From positions 1 through 43,099 of the forward strand of contig CAMOGQ010000013.1 of assembly GCA_946614165.1 (NCBI GenBank): a stretch of DNA of 43,099 bases. Direction: 5' to 3'. The position numbers and the translations under genes are program-made. This document shows, in pieces, positions 17,085 to 25,422 of this stretch. The DNA is from an uncultured Lachnospiraceae bacterium (GTDB lineage: Bacteria > Bacillota > Clostridia > Lachnospirales > Lachnospiraceae). The notes beneath the pieces were generated by a model. The model worked only from the letters and a program-made list of their open reading frames with translations. It ran no database searches and was not told the DNA's origin. Position 1 is the stretch's first letter. Each line of letters opens with the position of its first letter.

Positions 17085-17969
17085 ATGAAAGTTGGATTTA
17101 TCGGACTCGGAATTATGGGCAGACCCATGGCAAAGAACCTGATCAAGGCCGGTTATGACGTAGTAGTATTTGATTTCAACCCCGCAGCAGTCGAGGATCT
17201 GGCATCCTGCGGCGCCCAGAAGGCAGCCTGCGGCAAGGAAGTGGCATCCCAGGCCGATGTAGTCATCACCATGGTTCCCAATTCTCCCCATGTCAGAAGC
17301 GCAGTCTTCGGCGCCAACGGCATTGCGGAAGGTGCTCATGAAGGTCTTGTATTCATCGACATGAGCTCCATCGACCCCGTGGAATCCAAGAAGATCGCAA
17401 AGGATCTTGAGCCCTACAACATCCCCATGCTGGATGCTCCCGTTTCCGGCGGCGAACCCAAGGCCATCGACGGTACTCTGTCCATCATGGTGGGCGGCGA
17501 GAAGGAACTCTTCGACAGGTTCTTTGATCTTCTTTCCGTCATGGGCGGTTCTGTAGTCTATGTAGGCCCTATCGGCTCCGGCAATGTTGCCAAGCTGGCC
17601 AACCAGATGATCGTCGCCATCAACATCGCAGCCTGCGCAGAAGCCTTCACATTCGCCAAGAAGGCAGGCACAGATCCCGAGCTGGTCTATCAGGCCATCC
17701 GCGGCGGCCTTGCAGGCTCCACCGTTATGGACGCAAAGGTTCCCATGATGCTGGACGGCAACTACAAGCCCGGCTTCCGCATCGCCCTGCATACCAAGGA
17801 TCTGACCAATGCCCTGAACGCGGCCCACGCCATCAACAGCCCCGCTCCCTTCACCGCATCCGTTATGGAGATCCTTCAGTTCCTCAACGCTCATGAGTGC
17901 GGCGCCGATGACCATGATGCCATCGTCAAGTACTACGAAGCGATCTCCGGTACCAGCATCGTAAAATAA
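17085..17969 (+). CDS. garR: Tartronate semialdehyde reductase (2-hydroxy-3-oxopropionate reductase)
   Basis: This beta-hydroxyacid dehydrogenase family enzyme has 294 residues. The NAD(P) motif is GFIGLGIMGRPMAKNL at residues 4-19. The substrate-binding DAPVSGG is at 117-123, and the catalytic lysine is Lys170 (NVAKLANQ). In glucarate and galactarate breakdown GarR reduces tartronate semialdehyde to D-glycerate. Relatives act on 3-hydroxyisobutyrate, but the next three genes (aldolase, gudD, garD) make the GarR role very likely. GGAGG precedes the start. It is the first gene of the catabolic operon. No glycerate kinase is present in the window. Confidence 0.9.
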   Translation: MKVGFIGLGIMGRPMAKNLIKAGYDVVVFDFNPAAVEDLASCGAQKAACGKEVASQADVVITMVPNSPHVRSAVFGANGIAEGAHEGLVFIDMSSIDPVESKKIAKDLEPYNIPMLDAPVSGGEPKAIDGTLSIMVGGEKELFDRFFDLLSVMGGSVVYVGPIGSGNVAKLANQMIVAINIAACAEAFTFAKKAGTDPELVYQAIRGGLAGSTVMDAKVPMMLDGNYKPGFRIALHTKDLTNALNAAHAINSPAPFTASVMEILQFLNAHECGADDHDAIVKYYEAISGTSIVK

Positions 17970-17996
17970 AGCAGGGCCCTGCCAACAGAATGAACA

Positions 17997-18026
17997 GCCG
18001 GCCCGGGCCTGGAGGCCCGGGCCGGC
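17997..18026 (+). other. GC-rich intercistronic hairpin between garR and the aldolase
   Basis: A perfect 13-bp, all-G/C stem (17997-18009 with 18014-18026, loop TGGA) ends 14 bp before the next start codon. There is no T-run. It may set relative expression, or stall RNase decay or ribosomes. A separate 12-bp palindrome GCAGGGCCCTGC lies at 17971-17982. Confidence 0.6.
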
Positions 18027-18040
18027 AGGAAGGACAGTAG

Positions 18041-18937
18041 ATGAATACAGACCACATTAAAGGCGTAATCGTTCCTATTATCACGCCCATTGACAAAGAA
18101 GAGAGAATCGATGAAGTCAGGATGCGCAGACAGGTGGATTTCGTCATTGACGGCGGCCTGGACGGTATCCTCGCTTTCGGTTCCAACGGTGAGTTCTATC
18201 AGGTAGAAGAAGATGAGATGGAGCGCGGCCTGCAGATCATGATCGATCAGGCGGCCGGCAGAGTTCCCGTCTATTTCGGCATCGGCGCCATCAACACAAA
18301 GAAATGCGTCCGTCTGGCAAAAATGGCTGCAAAGTATGAGATCGGCGGCATTTCCGTTCTCCAGCCCATGTTCCTTAAGCCTACGGAAGCAGAGCTTTTC
18401 GCTCACTTCAAGGCTATCGCGGACGCTGTTCCGGATACCCCCGTTCTGATCTACAACAACCCCGGCCGCGTGGGCTATACCCTCAGCGCAGGTCTTGTGG
18501 AGAGAATGGCGCATATGATCCCCAATATCGTAGGTATGAAGGATACCTCCGGCGATATGACCCAGACGGAAGAGTTCATCCGCAGGAACCGTGACATCGG
18601 TTTCAAGGTGTTCGGCGGCAAGGATACCCTTCTTTACGTCAGCCTCTGCTGCGGCGCCGTGGGCGGCGTATGCACGGCCGGCAACTTTATGCCCGAACTG
18701 ATCACGGCTGTCTATGACAGATTTATGGAAGGAGATCTGGAGGGAGCAAAAGAGGCCCAGTTCAAGGTCAATCCCGTCCGTCTTGCCATGGATGCGGCTT
18801 CCTTCCCCGTAGCGGCCAAGGATATGGCCAATCTGCGCGGCCTGGATATCGGCGTTCCCTACCTGCCCAGCATGCCTTCTCATCCGGCAGCCTACGAGCA
18901 CATCAAGGACGCCATGGAAAAGTCAGGCCTGATCTGA
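18041..18937 (+). CDS. DapA-family aldolase, probably for 5-keto-4-deoxyglucarate
   Basis: This 298-residue class I aldolase of the dihydrodipicolinate synthase family has GSNGE at 47-51, the catalytic Tyr138 (IYNNPGRVGY) and the Schiff-base Lys167 (GMKDTSGD). It lies between garR and gudD. GudD and GarD both yield 5-keto-4-deoxyglucarate. In E. coli a metal-dependent GarL cleaves it to pyruvate and tartronate semialdehyde, and no GarL is seen here. Because GarR needs tartronate semialdehyde, I infer that this enzyme does the retro-aldol step. The alternative, KdgD-type decarboxylating dehydration, would need a semialdehyde dehydrogenase, which is absent. Confidence 0.8.
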   Translation: MNTDHIKGVIVPIITPIDKEERIDEVRMRRQVDFVIDGGLDGILAFGSNGEFYQVEEDEMERGLQIMIDQAAGRVPVYFGIGAINTKKCVRLAKMAAKYEIGGISVLQPMFLKPTEAELFAHFKAIADAVPDTPVLIYNNPGRVGYTLSAGLVERMAHMIPNIVGMKDTSGDMTQTEEFIRRNRDIGFKVFGGKDTLLYVSLCCGAVGGVCTAGNFMPELITAVYDRFMEGDLEGAKEAQFKVNPVRLAMDAASFPVAAKDMANLRGLDIGVPYLPSMPSHPAAYEHIKDAMEKSGLI

Positions 18938-18993
18938 GATAAGGTTTATTCAGACAAAACGATAACCAGTATTGGGAGAAAGGGTTATATTCA

Positions 18994-20325
18994 ATGAGAA
19001 GAATCGAAAAAATGGAAGTCTATCCCGTAGCGGGACATGACTGTATGGAACTGAACCTGAGCGGCGCCCACGGCCCCTATTTCACCAGAAACGTTGTCAT
19101 CCTGACAGACTCCGAAGGCAACGAAGGCATCGGTGAAGTTCCCGGCGGCGACAAGATCACAGACGCTCTGAACGAAGTCAAGTTCCTTGTAGAAGGCACC
19201 AACCTGGCCGAATACAAGACCACCCTGCGCAAGGTGGAAGAGTACCTGGCAGCCAAGGGCGAAGAGGATGTCCGCGGCAACCAGACATTTGACCTGCGTA
19301 CCGGCGTTCATGTAAAGACAGCCATCGAAGCTCCCTGCCTTGACCTTCTGGGCAAGATGATGGGCGTTCCCGTAGCAGAGCTTCTGGGCGAAGGACAGCA
19401 GAGAGACAAGGTCCGTATGCTGGGCTATCTCTTCTTTGTAGGCGACCCCAACAAGACCGATCTGGAATACATTCATGAGCCCGATGCGGACTGCAAATGG
19501 TACAGGATCCGTCATGAAGAAGCCATGACTCCCGACAAGATCGTTGAATTCGCCGTAGCTACCAAGGAAAAATACGGCTTTACCGATTTCAAGCTCAAGG
19601 GCGGCGTTCTTCCCGGCGACCAGGAGATGGAATGCATCCGCGCCATGAAGAAGGTATTCCCCGAATCCAGATTCGACCTGGATCCCAACGGCGGCTGGCT
19701 CCTTTCCCAGGCCGTGGAATATGTCAAGGGCATGCAGGGCATCCTGACCTACTGCGAAGACCCCTGCGGCGCTGAAGGCGTTTATTCCGGACGTGAGATC
19801 GTATCCGAATTCCGCAGAAAGACCGGCTTCCCCACAGCTACCAACATGATCGCCACCGACTGGAGAGAGGTGGGCCATGCACTGGAGTCCCAGGCTGTGG
19901 ATATCATCCTGGCAGACCCTCATTTCTGGACCATGGCCGGTTCCGTCCGCGTTGCCCAGATGTGCCATGACTTCGGCTATACATGGGGCAGCCATTCCAA
20001 CAACCATTTCGACATCTCCCTGGCCATGTTCACCCAGGTCGGCGCGGCAGTCCCCGGCTTCTACAACGCCCTGGACACCCACTGGATCTGGCAGGAAGGC
20101 ATCGAGCGCCTGACCAAGGAGCCCCTGCAGATCATTGACTCCTGCGTGGAAGTCCCCGCAAAGCCCGGCCTCGGCGTCGAGATCGACAGAGACCAGCTCA
20201 TGAAGGCACATCAGCTGTATCTGGACAAGTGCTACAAGAAGGGCGCCAGAAACGACGCTATCGGCATGCAGTACCTGATCCCCGGCTGGAAATTCGACCC
20301 CAAGAGGCCCTGCCTGGTCCGCTGA
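18994..20325 (+). CDS. gudD: Glucarate dehydratase
   Basis: This enolase-superfamily enzyme dehydrates D-glucarate (and L-idarate) to 5-keto-4-deoxyglucarate. The protein has 443 residues. Active-site residues match E. coli GudD with a constant offset of five: Lys200 and Lys202 (FKLKGG), metal ligands Asp230, Glu255 and Asn284 (DPNGGW, CEDP, TNMI), Asp308 (ADPH) and His334 (GSHSN). A magnesium ion in the cytoplasm is the cofactor. AAAGGG precedes the start. It is third in the garR-aldolase-gudD operon, which ends at a terminator before garD. Confidence 0.96.
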   Translation: MRRIEKMEVYPVAGHDCMELNLSGAHGPYFTRNVVILTDSEGNEGIGEVPGGDKITDALNEVKFLVEGTNLAEYKTTLRKVEEYLAAKGEEDVRGNQTFDLRTGVHVKTAIEAPCLDLLGKMMGVPVAELLGEGQQRDKVRMLGYLFFVGDPNKTDLEYIHEPDADCKWYRIRHEEAMTPDKIVEFAVATKEKYGFTDFKLKGGVLPGDQEMECIRAMKKVFPESRFDLDPNGGWLLSQAVEYVKGMQGILTYCEDPCGAEGVYSGREIVSEFRRKTGFPTATNMIATDWREVGHALESQAVDIILADPHFWTMAGSVRVAQMCHDFGYTWGSHSNNHFDISLAMFTQVGAAVPGFYNALDTHWIWQEGIERLTKEPLQIIDSCVEVPAKPGLGVEIDRDQLMKAHQLYLDKCYKKGARNDAIGMQYLIPGWKFDPKRPCLVR

Positions 20326-20359
20326 TACAAAAAGTAAGGCTTTCGTGTAAAAAACGTGT

Positions 20360-20400
20360 ATGCCGGTGCCTTCGGGAAGCCGAGGGTACCGGCATTTTTT
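20360..20400 (+). terminator. Intrinsic terminator between gudD and garD
   Basis: ATGCCGGT (20360-20367) pairs with ACCGGCAT (20388-20395), with further pairing inside the loop, and is followed directly by six T. garD therefore needs read-through or its own promoter. I saw no convincing promoter in 20401-20459. Confidence 0.85.
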
Positions 20401-20459
20401 AAGGATACTGATAATAAGGAAAAAAGAGAGACGAAATTTCCGGAGAAAGGAAAAAACAA

Positions 20460-21983
20460 ATGGCAAGACGAGTATGTATTCAGATCACTGAAAAGGACAA
20501 CGTAGCCATAGCGATCCATGACATAGCAAAGGGGACAGAGGTCATGCCCGGCGTTGTGACGGCAGAGGATATTCCGCAGGCACACAAGATCGCTTTAAAG
20601 GACCTGCCGGAGGGAAGCGAGGTCATCCGCTACGGCGTGGTTCTGGGAACCACAGACAGGGATATCCCCTGCGGCGGCTGGATCAACGAGACCAACCTGA
20701 TCATGGCCCCGGCTCCCGACCTGGATTCCATGGAATTTGCCACCAATATCCGCACAGATCTGCCGCCCGCTCCCGAACTTTTCTGGGACGGCTACAGGAA
20801 TCCGAACGGAGGCCCCGGTGGCACCAGGAATATCCTGGCCATCAATACCACGGTCCAGTGCGTGGCCGGTGTTGTCAACGTGGCCATCCGCAGGATTAAA
20901 CAGGAGATCCTGCCCAAATATCCGAATGTGGACAATGTCATTGCGATCAACCACCCCTACGGCTGCGGCGTGGCCATTGATGCCCCCGAAGCAAAGGTCC
21001 CCCAGAGGATCCTGCGCAATATCGCCACCCATCCCAATTTCGGCGGTGTTTTCATGCTGGTGGGCCTGGGCTGCGAGAAATTCACCGTGGACCGTTTCTG
21101 TGAGTGGTGGCCAGAGCTCAATACCCCCGAGAATGTCATTGTGCTGCAGCAGCACAGGGGCTATGACGCAATGATAAATGCCATCATGGAGATGGCCGAG
21201 AAGAAGCTGAAGATCCTGAACGAAAGAAAGAGAGAAAAGCTTCCCCTGTCTGATCTTCTGGTGGGCATGCAGTGCGGCGGCTCTGATGCCTTTTCCGGCA
21301 TTACAGCCAACCCCACCGCAGGGTACGCTGCGGACCTGATCGTTTCCGGCGGCGGCACCGTTATGTTCTCGGAAGTTACCGAGGTCCGGGACGGCGTCCA
21401 GTTCATCGCCCATCGCTGCATCAGCGAAGAAGTGGGAAAACGCCTGGTGGAAGAGATGAAGTGGTATGACAATTATCTGAAGATGGGCGGCGTGGACCGC
21501 GGTGCCAATACCACTCCCGGAAACAAGAAGGGCGGCCTCTCCAACATCATAGAGAAATCCATGGGCTCCATCGCCAAGTCCGGTTCCTCCCCTATTGTGG
21601 AGGTCCTTTCTCCCGGTGAAAAACCCACGAAGCACGGCGAGATTTTTGCGGCTACCCCTGCCTCCGATCTGGTATGCGGTCCTTCCCAGCTGGCCTCCGG
21701 CATGGGGCTGGAGGTCTTTATGACCGGCCGAGGCACGCCCTACGGCCTGGCTGCGGCGCCTGTGGTCAAGCTCTGCTCCAGGAACGAGATGAAAGAGCAG
21801 TGGCCGGACATCATTGACTTCAACGCAGGTCCCGCTGCAGTAGGCGACAGAACTATCGCAGAGCAGGGCACAGAGCTTTTCTACTACATCCTGGATGTGG
21901 CCAGCGGACGAAAGAAACCCTATACAGAGCAGTACGGGCTTGAAAACGATCTGTGTGTCTTTAATCCTGCTCCCATTACCTGA
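20460..21983 (+). CDS. garD: Galactarate dehydratase
   Basis: This UxaA/GarD-family enzyme dehydrates galactarate (mucate) to 5-keto-4-deoxyglucarate, joining the gudD route. The protein has 507 residues. A short SAF-like N-terminal domain (about 1-90) precedes the large metal-binding domain: GGTRNILAINTTVQC near 120, NHPYGCGV near 163, GMQCGGSDAFSGITANP near 265, and TGRGTPYG near 425. Altronate dehydratase (UxaA) is the nearest alternative; the glucarate neighbours favour galactarate. The RBS is GGAGAAAGGA. It lies behind a terminator, so it may be regulated apart from gudD. Confidence 0.88.
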   Translation: MARRVCIQITEKDNVAIAIHDIAKGTEVMPGVVTAEDIPQAHKIALKDLPEGSEVIRYGVVLGTTDRDIPCGGWINETNLIMAPAPDLDSMEFATNIRTDLPPAPELFWDGYRNPNGGPGGTRNILAINTTVQCVAGVVNVAIRRIKQEILPKYPNVDNVIAINHPYGCGVAIDAPEAKVPQRILRNIATHPNFGGVFMLVGLGCEKFTVDRFCEWWPELNTPENVIVLQQHRGYDAMINAIMEMAEKKLKILNERKREKLPLSDLLVGMQCGGSDAFSGITANPTAGYAADLIVSGGGTVMFSEVTEVRDGVQFIAHRCISEEVGKRLVEEMKWYDNYLKMGGVDRGANTTPGNKKGGLSNIIEKSMGSIAKSGSSPIVEVLSPGEKPTKHGEIFAATPASDLVCGPSQLASGMGLEVFMTGRGTPYGLAAAPVVKLCSRNEMKEQWPDIIDFNAGPAAVGDRTIAEQGTELFYYILDVASGRKKPYTEQYGLENDLCVFNPAPIT

Positions 21984-22014
21984 CAGACCCATAAGTTACT
22001 CCATAATAGATACG

Positions 22015-22058
22015 GAAACGGCGTCTCTTCCTTCCCCGGGAAGAGGCGCCGTTTCTGT
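22015..22058 (+). terminator. Terminator after garD
   Basis: A stem of about 16 bp (22015-22031 with 22039-22055, one G-U pair) starts about 30 bp after the garD stop and is followed by a short T-rich tract. It separates garD from the convergent DUF1667 gene. Confidence 0.75.
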
Positions 22059-22083
22059 CAGGTGCTGTTATGGATATGGATGT

Positions 22084-22461
22084 TCAGGCTTTGTCGACGG
22101 ATCTGGTCACGATCAGATCCGCGTCATAGCCAAGGACTTTTGAAAGGATGACTGTGCCTTCTTTTACCGGAGCCTCCAGAGTGATTCCACGGATGGCTTC
22201 CATGACCCGGAAGATCTCCTTTTTGGGAACGGGCGCCGTCAGGCGGACGCTGGCAAGGGGCATTTCTCCCCCTTTTACGGCTGCGGAGCTGGCAATGGTC
22301 CTGCGGGGATCCGTCAGTTCCTGACGGACATATTCTTCGCCTCGCCGGCAGGTCTGGCCTTCCACGCTTCTTATAATAAGACTGCCGTCTTCTTTCTTTT
22401 CATAATCTGCCGTGATCCGGCAGCCGTTCGGACATACGATACAGGTAAATTCTCTTTGCAT
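22084..22461 (-). CDS. DUF1667 cysteine-motif protein
   Basis: This 125-residue protein starts with the DUF1667 cysteine motif CIVCPNGC, plus a further cysteine in GQTCRRGEEYV, which probably ligate an iron-sulfur cluster or zinc. DUF1667 proteins are regularly encoded after a GlpA-like dehydrogenase and an FAD oxidoreductase in Firmicutes and are thought to be a small electron-transfer or assembly subunit (established as context, not as biochemistry). It follows the oxidoreductase by 13 bp. Its start has AAGGAGG-type spacing in the preceding gap. Confidence 0.85.
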   Translation of the reverse strand: MQREFTCIVCPNGCRITADYEKKEDGSLIIRSVEGQTCRRGEEYVRQELTDPRRTIASSAAVKGGEMPLASVRLTAPVPKKEIFRVMEAIRGITLEAPVKEGTVILSKVLGYDADLIVTRSVDKA

Positions 22462-22474
22462 CTTTCTTTCCTCC

Positions 22475-23710
22475 TTACTGCGAGATGGATACGGTGATGC
22501 TGCCTTCTCGGGAAAGCTTTTCCTTACGGATCTTCAGCTGGATCATTTCCGCCGGCAGGACCTTTTTCATCTTTCTTTCCAGGATGATATTTTCTCCCTG
22601 GGAGACCTTCAGCCTTACATCCTGCATGGGCCGTCTGGGCCGGAGGGAAAGAAGGAAGTCTCTTTCTCCGCTGACTTTCTGGGGAAGGGCGTGGCCCACG
22701 TTGTCCCCTGCCGTAACGGAAACAAGGCACTCCGGAAGAGAACCCTCCCGCACATAGGCGGCAGCGCCCTCTGCCAGGGCTTCCGCCTCCATGGAGACAA
22801 AGTCTACCAGATCATGGACATGAAGGACGTTTCCGGCGGCAAAGATGCCGGGGATATCGCTCTGGTAGAATTCATCCACCAGGGCCCCTTTGGTATGATC
22901 GTCCAGGGAGGCGCCGGCCCCCAGGGTCAGCTCGTTTTCGGGGATTAGGCCTACGGACAGGATCAGCGTGTCGCAGGCATATTCTTTTTCGGTGCCGGGA
23001 ATGGGCTGCATATGGTCGTCGACCTGTGAGATGGTAACGCTCTCCAGGCGGTCCGTGCCCTTGATATCCGTGACGGTATGGGAAAGGTACAGAGGGATGC
23101 CGTAATCGTTCAGGCACTGTTCGATGTTGCGGGGCAGTCCCGATGCCACGGGCATGACTTCGAAGACGGCTATGACATGGGCCCCTTCCAGGGTCAGGCG
23201 CCTTGCCATGATCATGCCGATATCTCCGGAGCCCAGGATGACGACCTCTTTTCCGATCATGCGGTTCTGGAGATTGATATAGGCCTGAGCTACGCCGGCC
23301 GTCATGACGCCGGCGGGCCGGGTGCCGGGGATGGCCAGAGCGCCTCTGGTCCTTTCCCGGCAGCCCATGGTCAGGATCACGGCCTTTGCCTGCACCTGCA
23401 GAAGGCCCGCTTCCCCTGCTGCCGTTACCAGTTTATCCCTGGTGATCTCAATGACAGTGGTATCCGTGATATAGGGGATCTGCCTTTTTTCCACTTCCCC
23501 TATAAAGCGGGAGGCATACTCGGGGCCGGAAAGACTGACGCCGAAGCGGGTCAGCCCGAAGCCGTCGTGGATGCACTGGCGGAGGATCCCGCCCAGGGAA
23601 TGTTCTCTTTCCAGGATCAGGATATCCCTGATCCCCATATCATAAAGCCGGACTGCGGCGGCAAGGCCCGCGGGGCCTCCGCCTACGATGACTACATCTG
23701 CGTATTTCAT
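22475..23710 (-). CDS. NAD(P)/FAD-dependent oxidoreductase, GlpA partner
   Basis: This 411-residue flavoprotein has a first FAD-binding motif VVIVGGGPAGLAAA at residues 6-19 and a second dinucleotide motif VVILGSGDIGMIMARRL near 175. A C-terminal FAD-contact segment is IPGIFAAGNVLHVHDLVDF. It belongs to the pyridine nucleotide-disulphide oxidoreductase-like proteins that accompany GlpA and DUF1667. It probably passes electrons from the dehydrogenase to NAD or another carrier. The start overlaps the end of the GlpA-like gene by 4 bp (ATGA), a sign of coupled translation. GGGGAGAAG precedes it. Confidence 0.88.
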   Translation of the reverse strand: MKYADVVIVGGGPAGLAAAVRLYDMGIRDILILEREHSLGGILRQCIHDGFGLTRFGVSLSGPEYASRFIGEVEKRQIPYITDTTVIEITRDKLVTAAGEAGLLQVQAKAVILTMGCRERTRGALAIPGTRPAGVMTAGVAQAYINLQNRMIGKEVVILGSGDIGMIMARRLTLEGAHVIAVFEVMPVASGLPRNIEQCLNDYGIPLYLSHTVTDIKGTDRLESVTISQVDDHMQPIPGTEKEYACDTLILSVGLIPENELTLGAGASLDDHTKGALVDEFYQSDIPGIFAAGNVLHVHDLVDFVSMEAEALAEGAAAYVREGSLPECLVSVTAGDNVGHALPQKVSGERDFLLSLRPRRPMQDVRLKVSQGENIILERKMKKVLPAEMIQLKIRKEKLSREGSITVSISQ

Positions 23711-25185
23711 GCTTCTCCCCTTACCTTTCCTGTAAAAATGACCCCGTTTTCTCTCTGGTAGCGGATATCCTCCGGCGCAATGCCCAGCTCCTCTTCCAGC
23801 ATTTTTGTGATCCTGGTCTGGCAGTATCCGCCGTTGCAGCGGCCCATCATGGACCTGGTCCTGTTCTTGATGCCGGTCAGGGTATGGACGCCCAGAGGAT
23901 TGTGAATGGCACTGAGGATCTCTGCCCGGGAGACATTTTCACAGCGGCAGACGATCTGGCCGTAGTCGGGATTTTCCGATATGGCCTTTTTCCGCTCTTC
24001 CATGGTCATCTCCGAAAAGCGCCTTGGGACTTTCCGGCAGGGATCGAAGGAGGCGTTGGGAGAAAGGGGCTTGCCTTCCTTCTCCTGGCGGTCCAGGATC
24101 TTCTGTACGGCCCTTCTGGCCAGAGGCAGAGCGCAGGTCACGCCGGGGGATTCAATGCCCACCAGATTGACGCTGCGGCCCTTTTCCGGATCCGCTTCCA
24201 GGATAAAGTCCAGGACCTCGCCGGTCTTTTCGTCGCAGTTCTTCCAGCGGATGCCCGCAAAGTTGCGGATGAAATAGTCCCGCTTCATCTGATGGAACAT
24301 GATGCTGCCGTCTTTGAAGAGAGAGTCCAGTCTGTCCCTGCGGTTGGCGTAGTCCTCCCGGCCTTCTGTCAGATAAGAGTCGGGACCCACCAGGATATTG
24401 CCGTCCACGGTGGGGGTGGCGTGGGTGGCAAAGCCGCCCTTGTCGTTGGGAGCGGGGTAGACGGGAATGGAAAGATATTTTCCCGCCTTTTTGTCCAGCA
24501 CGTAGTATTCGCCCTTAAAGCCCTTCTGGTAATATTCGGGATAGCCCAGCATGGCAGAGACCATGGGAGAGAAGGCCCCTGCGCAGTTGATGACCCAGCG
24601 GGAGGAGAAATCTCCCTTTTCTGTATGCAGGATCCAGAGGTCCCCGTCACCTGGCCGGTCAATGGAGGCGACGCCTGCACCGAACAGGAAGGAGGCTCCG
24701 TTTTCTGCGGCATTCTCCGCCAGGGCGATGGTATACTGCATGGGATCCAGGATACCGGAGGAAGGCACGTACATGGCGAAATTTCCGCCGGCATACGGCT
24801 CTATGGCCTCTATCTCCTCCCGGGTCTCCAGCATGCGGATGCCCTTTACTCCGTTCCGTTCTCCGTTTTCCCTGAACTTCAGGATATTCTCCCGGTCATG
24901 GTCCGTAAAGCCCACCACCAGCTTGCCGGTCCTTTTAAAGGGGACGGAAAGTTCGGCGGCCACAAGGTCGAATTCCTGGTTGCCTTCCACCGCGCACTCA
25001 GCCTTGAGACTTCCGTTCTTATAGGTGAAGCCCGCATGGAGCATGCCGGTATTGCGGCTGGAGTTGCCCGTGGCCACGTCCAGCTCCTTTTCCAGGACCA
25101 GGATCTTCAGATCCCACCTGGACAGTTCCCTTGCAACGGCGCATCCTACGACTCCCGCGCCGATCACTGCTGCATCATAGATCAT
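23707..25185 (-). CDS. GlpA-like FAD dehydrogenase with a C-terminal [2Fe-2S] domain
   Basis: This 492-residue protein has a DAO-type FAD domain: VIGAGVVGCAVARELS at about residues 7-22, then SSRNTGMLHAGFTYKNGSLKA near 45. A BFD-like [2Fe-2S] domain (about 415-475) carries the cysteine pattern CRCENVSRAE and GRCNGGYCQ. This is the layout of anaerobic glycerol-3-phosphate dehydrogenase subunit A and its relatives; the HAGFTYKNGSLKA segment also recalls L-2-hydroxyglutarate oxidase. No glpK or glpF is nearby, so the substrate is open. The start at 25185 has GGAGG upstream; a GTG-type start further up lies in the RBS. It heads a three-gene operon. Confidence 0.85.
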   Translation of the reverse strand: MIYDAAVIGAGVVGCAVARELSRWDLKILVLEKELDVATGNSSRNTGMLHAGFTYKNGSLKAECAVEGNQEFDLVAAELSVPFKRTGKLVVGFTDHDRENILKFRENGERNGVKGIRMLETREEIEAIEPYAGGNFAMYVPSSGILDPMQYTIALAENAAENGASFLFGAGVASIDRPGDGDLWILHTEKGDFSSRWVINCAGAFSPMVSAMLGYPEYYQKGFKGEYYVLDKKAGKYLSIPVYPAPNDKGGFATHATPTVDGNILVGPDSYLTEGREDYANRRDRLDSLFKDGSIMFHQMKRDYFIRNFAGIRWKNCDEKTGEVLDFILEADPEKGRSVNLVGIESPGVTCALPLARRAVQKILDRQEKEGKPLSPNASFDPCRKVPRRFSEMTMEERKKAISENPDYGQIVCRCENVSRAEILSAIHNPLGVHTLTGIKNRTRSMMGRCNGGYCQTRITKMLEEELGIAPEDIRYQRENGVIFTGKVRGEA

Positions 25186-25215
25186 ATGCTGCCTTCCTCC
25201 TCTCATCAGACAGTT

Positions 25216-25227
25216 CGGACATGTCCG
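25216..25227. promoter_or_regulatory. 12-bp palindrome before the GlpA-like operon
   Basis: CGGACATGTCCG is a perfect palindrome 30 bp upstream of the GlpA-like start on the minus strand, in its probable 5' untranslated region. It could be an operator or a small RNA hairpin. Confidence 0.35.
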
Positions 25228-25333
25228 GATCAGAATGTAATGGTTTTTCTTACGGATTTAAGTGTAGCAGGAAGGCTGCCCGGGAAAAACCGGAGGGACA
25301 AAGATGGGACAGGATGGGCGCTTCAGGATACAA

Positions 25334-25354
25334 TTTTGTACAAATTTGTTCAAA
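25334..25354. promoter_or_regulatory. Tandem TTGTnCAA sites, candidate GntR operators
   Basis: TTGTACAA (25336-25343) is a perfect palindrome within TTTTGTACAAA. A near copy TTTGTTCAAA follows at 25345-25354, about one helical turn on. They lie about 70-90 bp before the GntR gene, in the region shared with the divergent GlpA-like operon. FadR-type GntR proteins bind palindromes of the TTGT...ACAA kind, so control of both directions is plausible. Confidence 0.5.
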
Positions 25355-25422
25355 GAAGAAAGGAAAAGGAATATACTTAAATATGGAAGAAAGAGGGCCT
25401 CTGAAGGAAAGGAGGACTGAGG

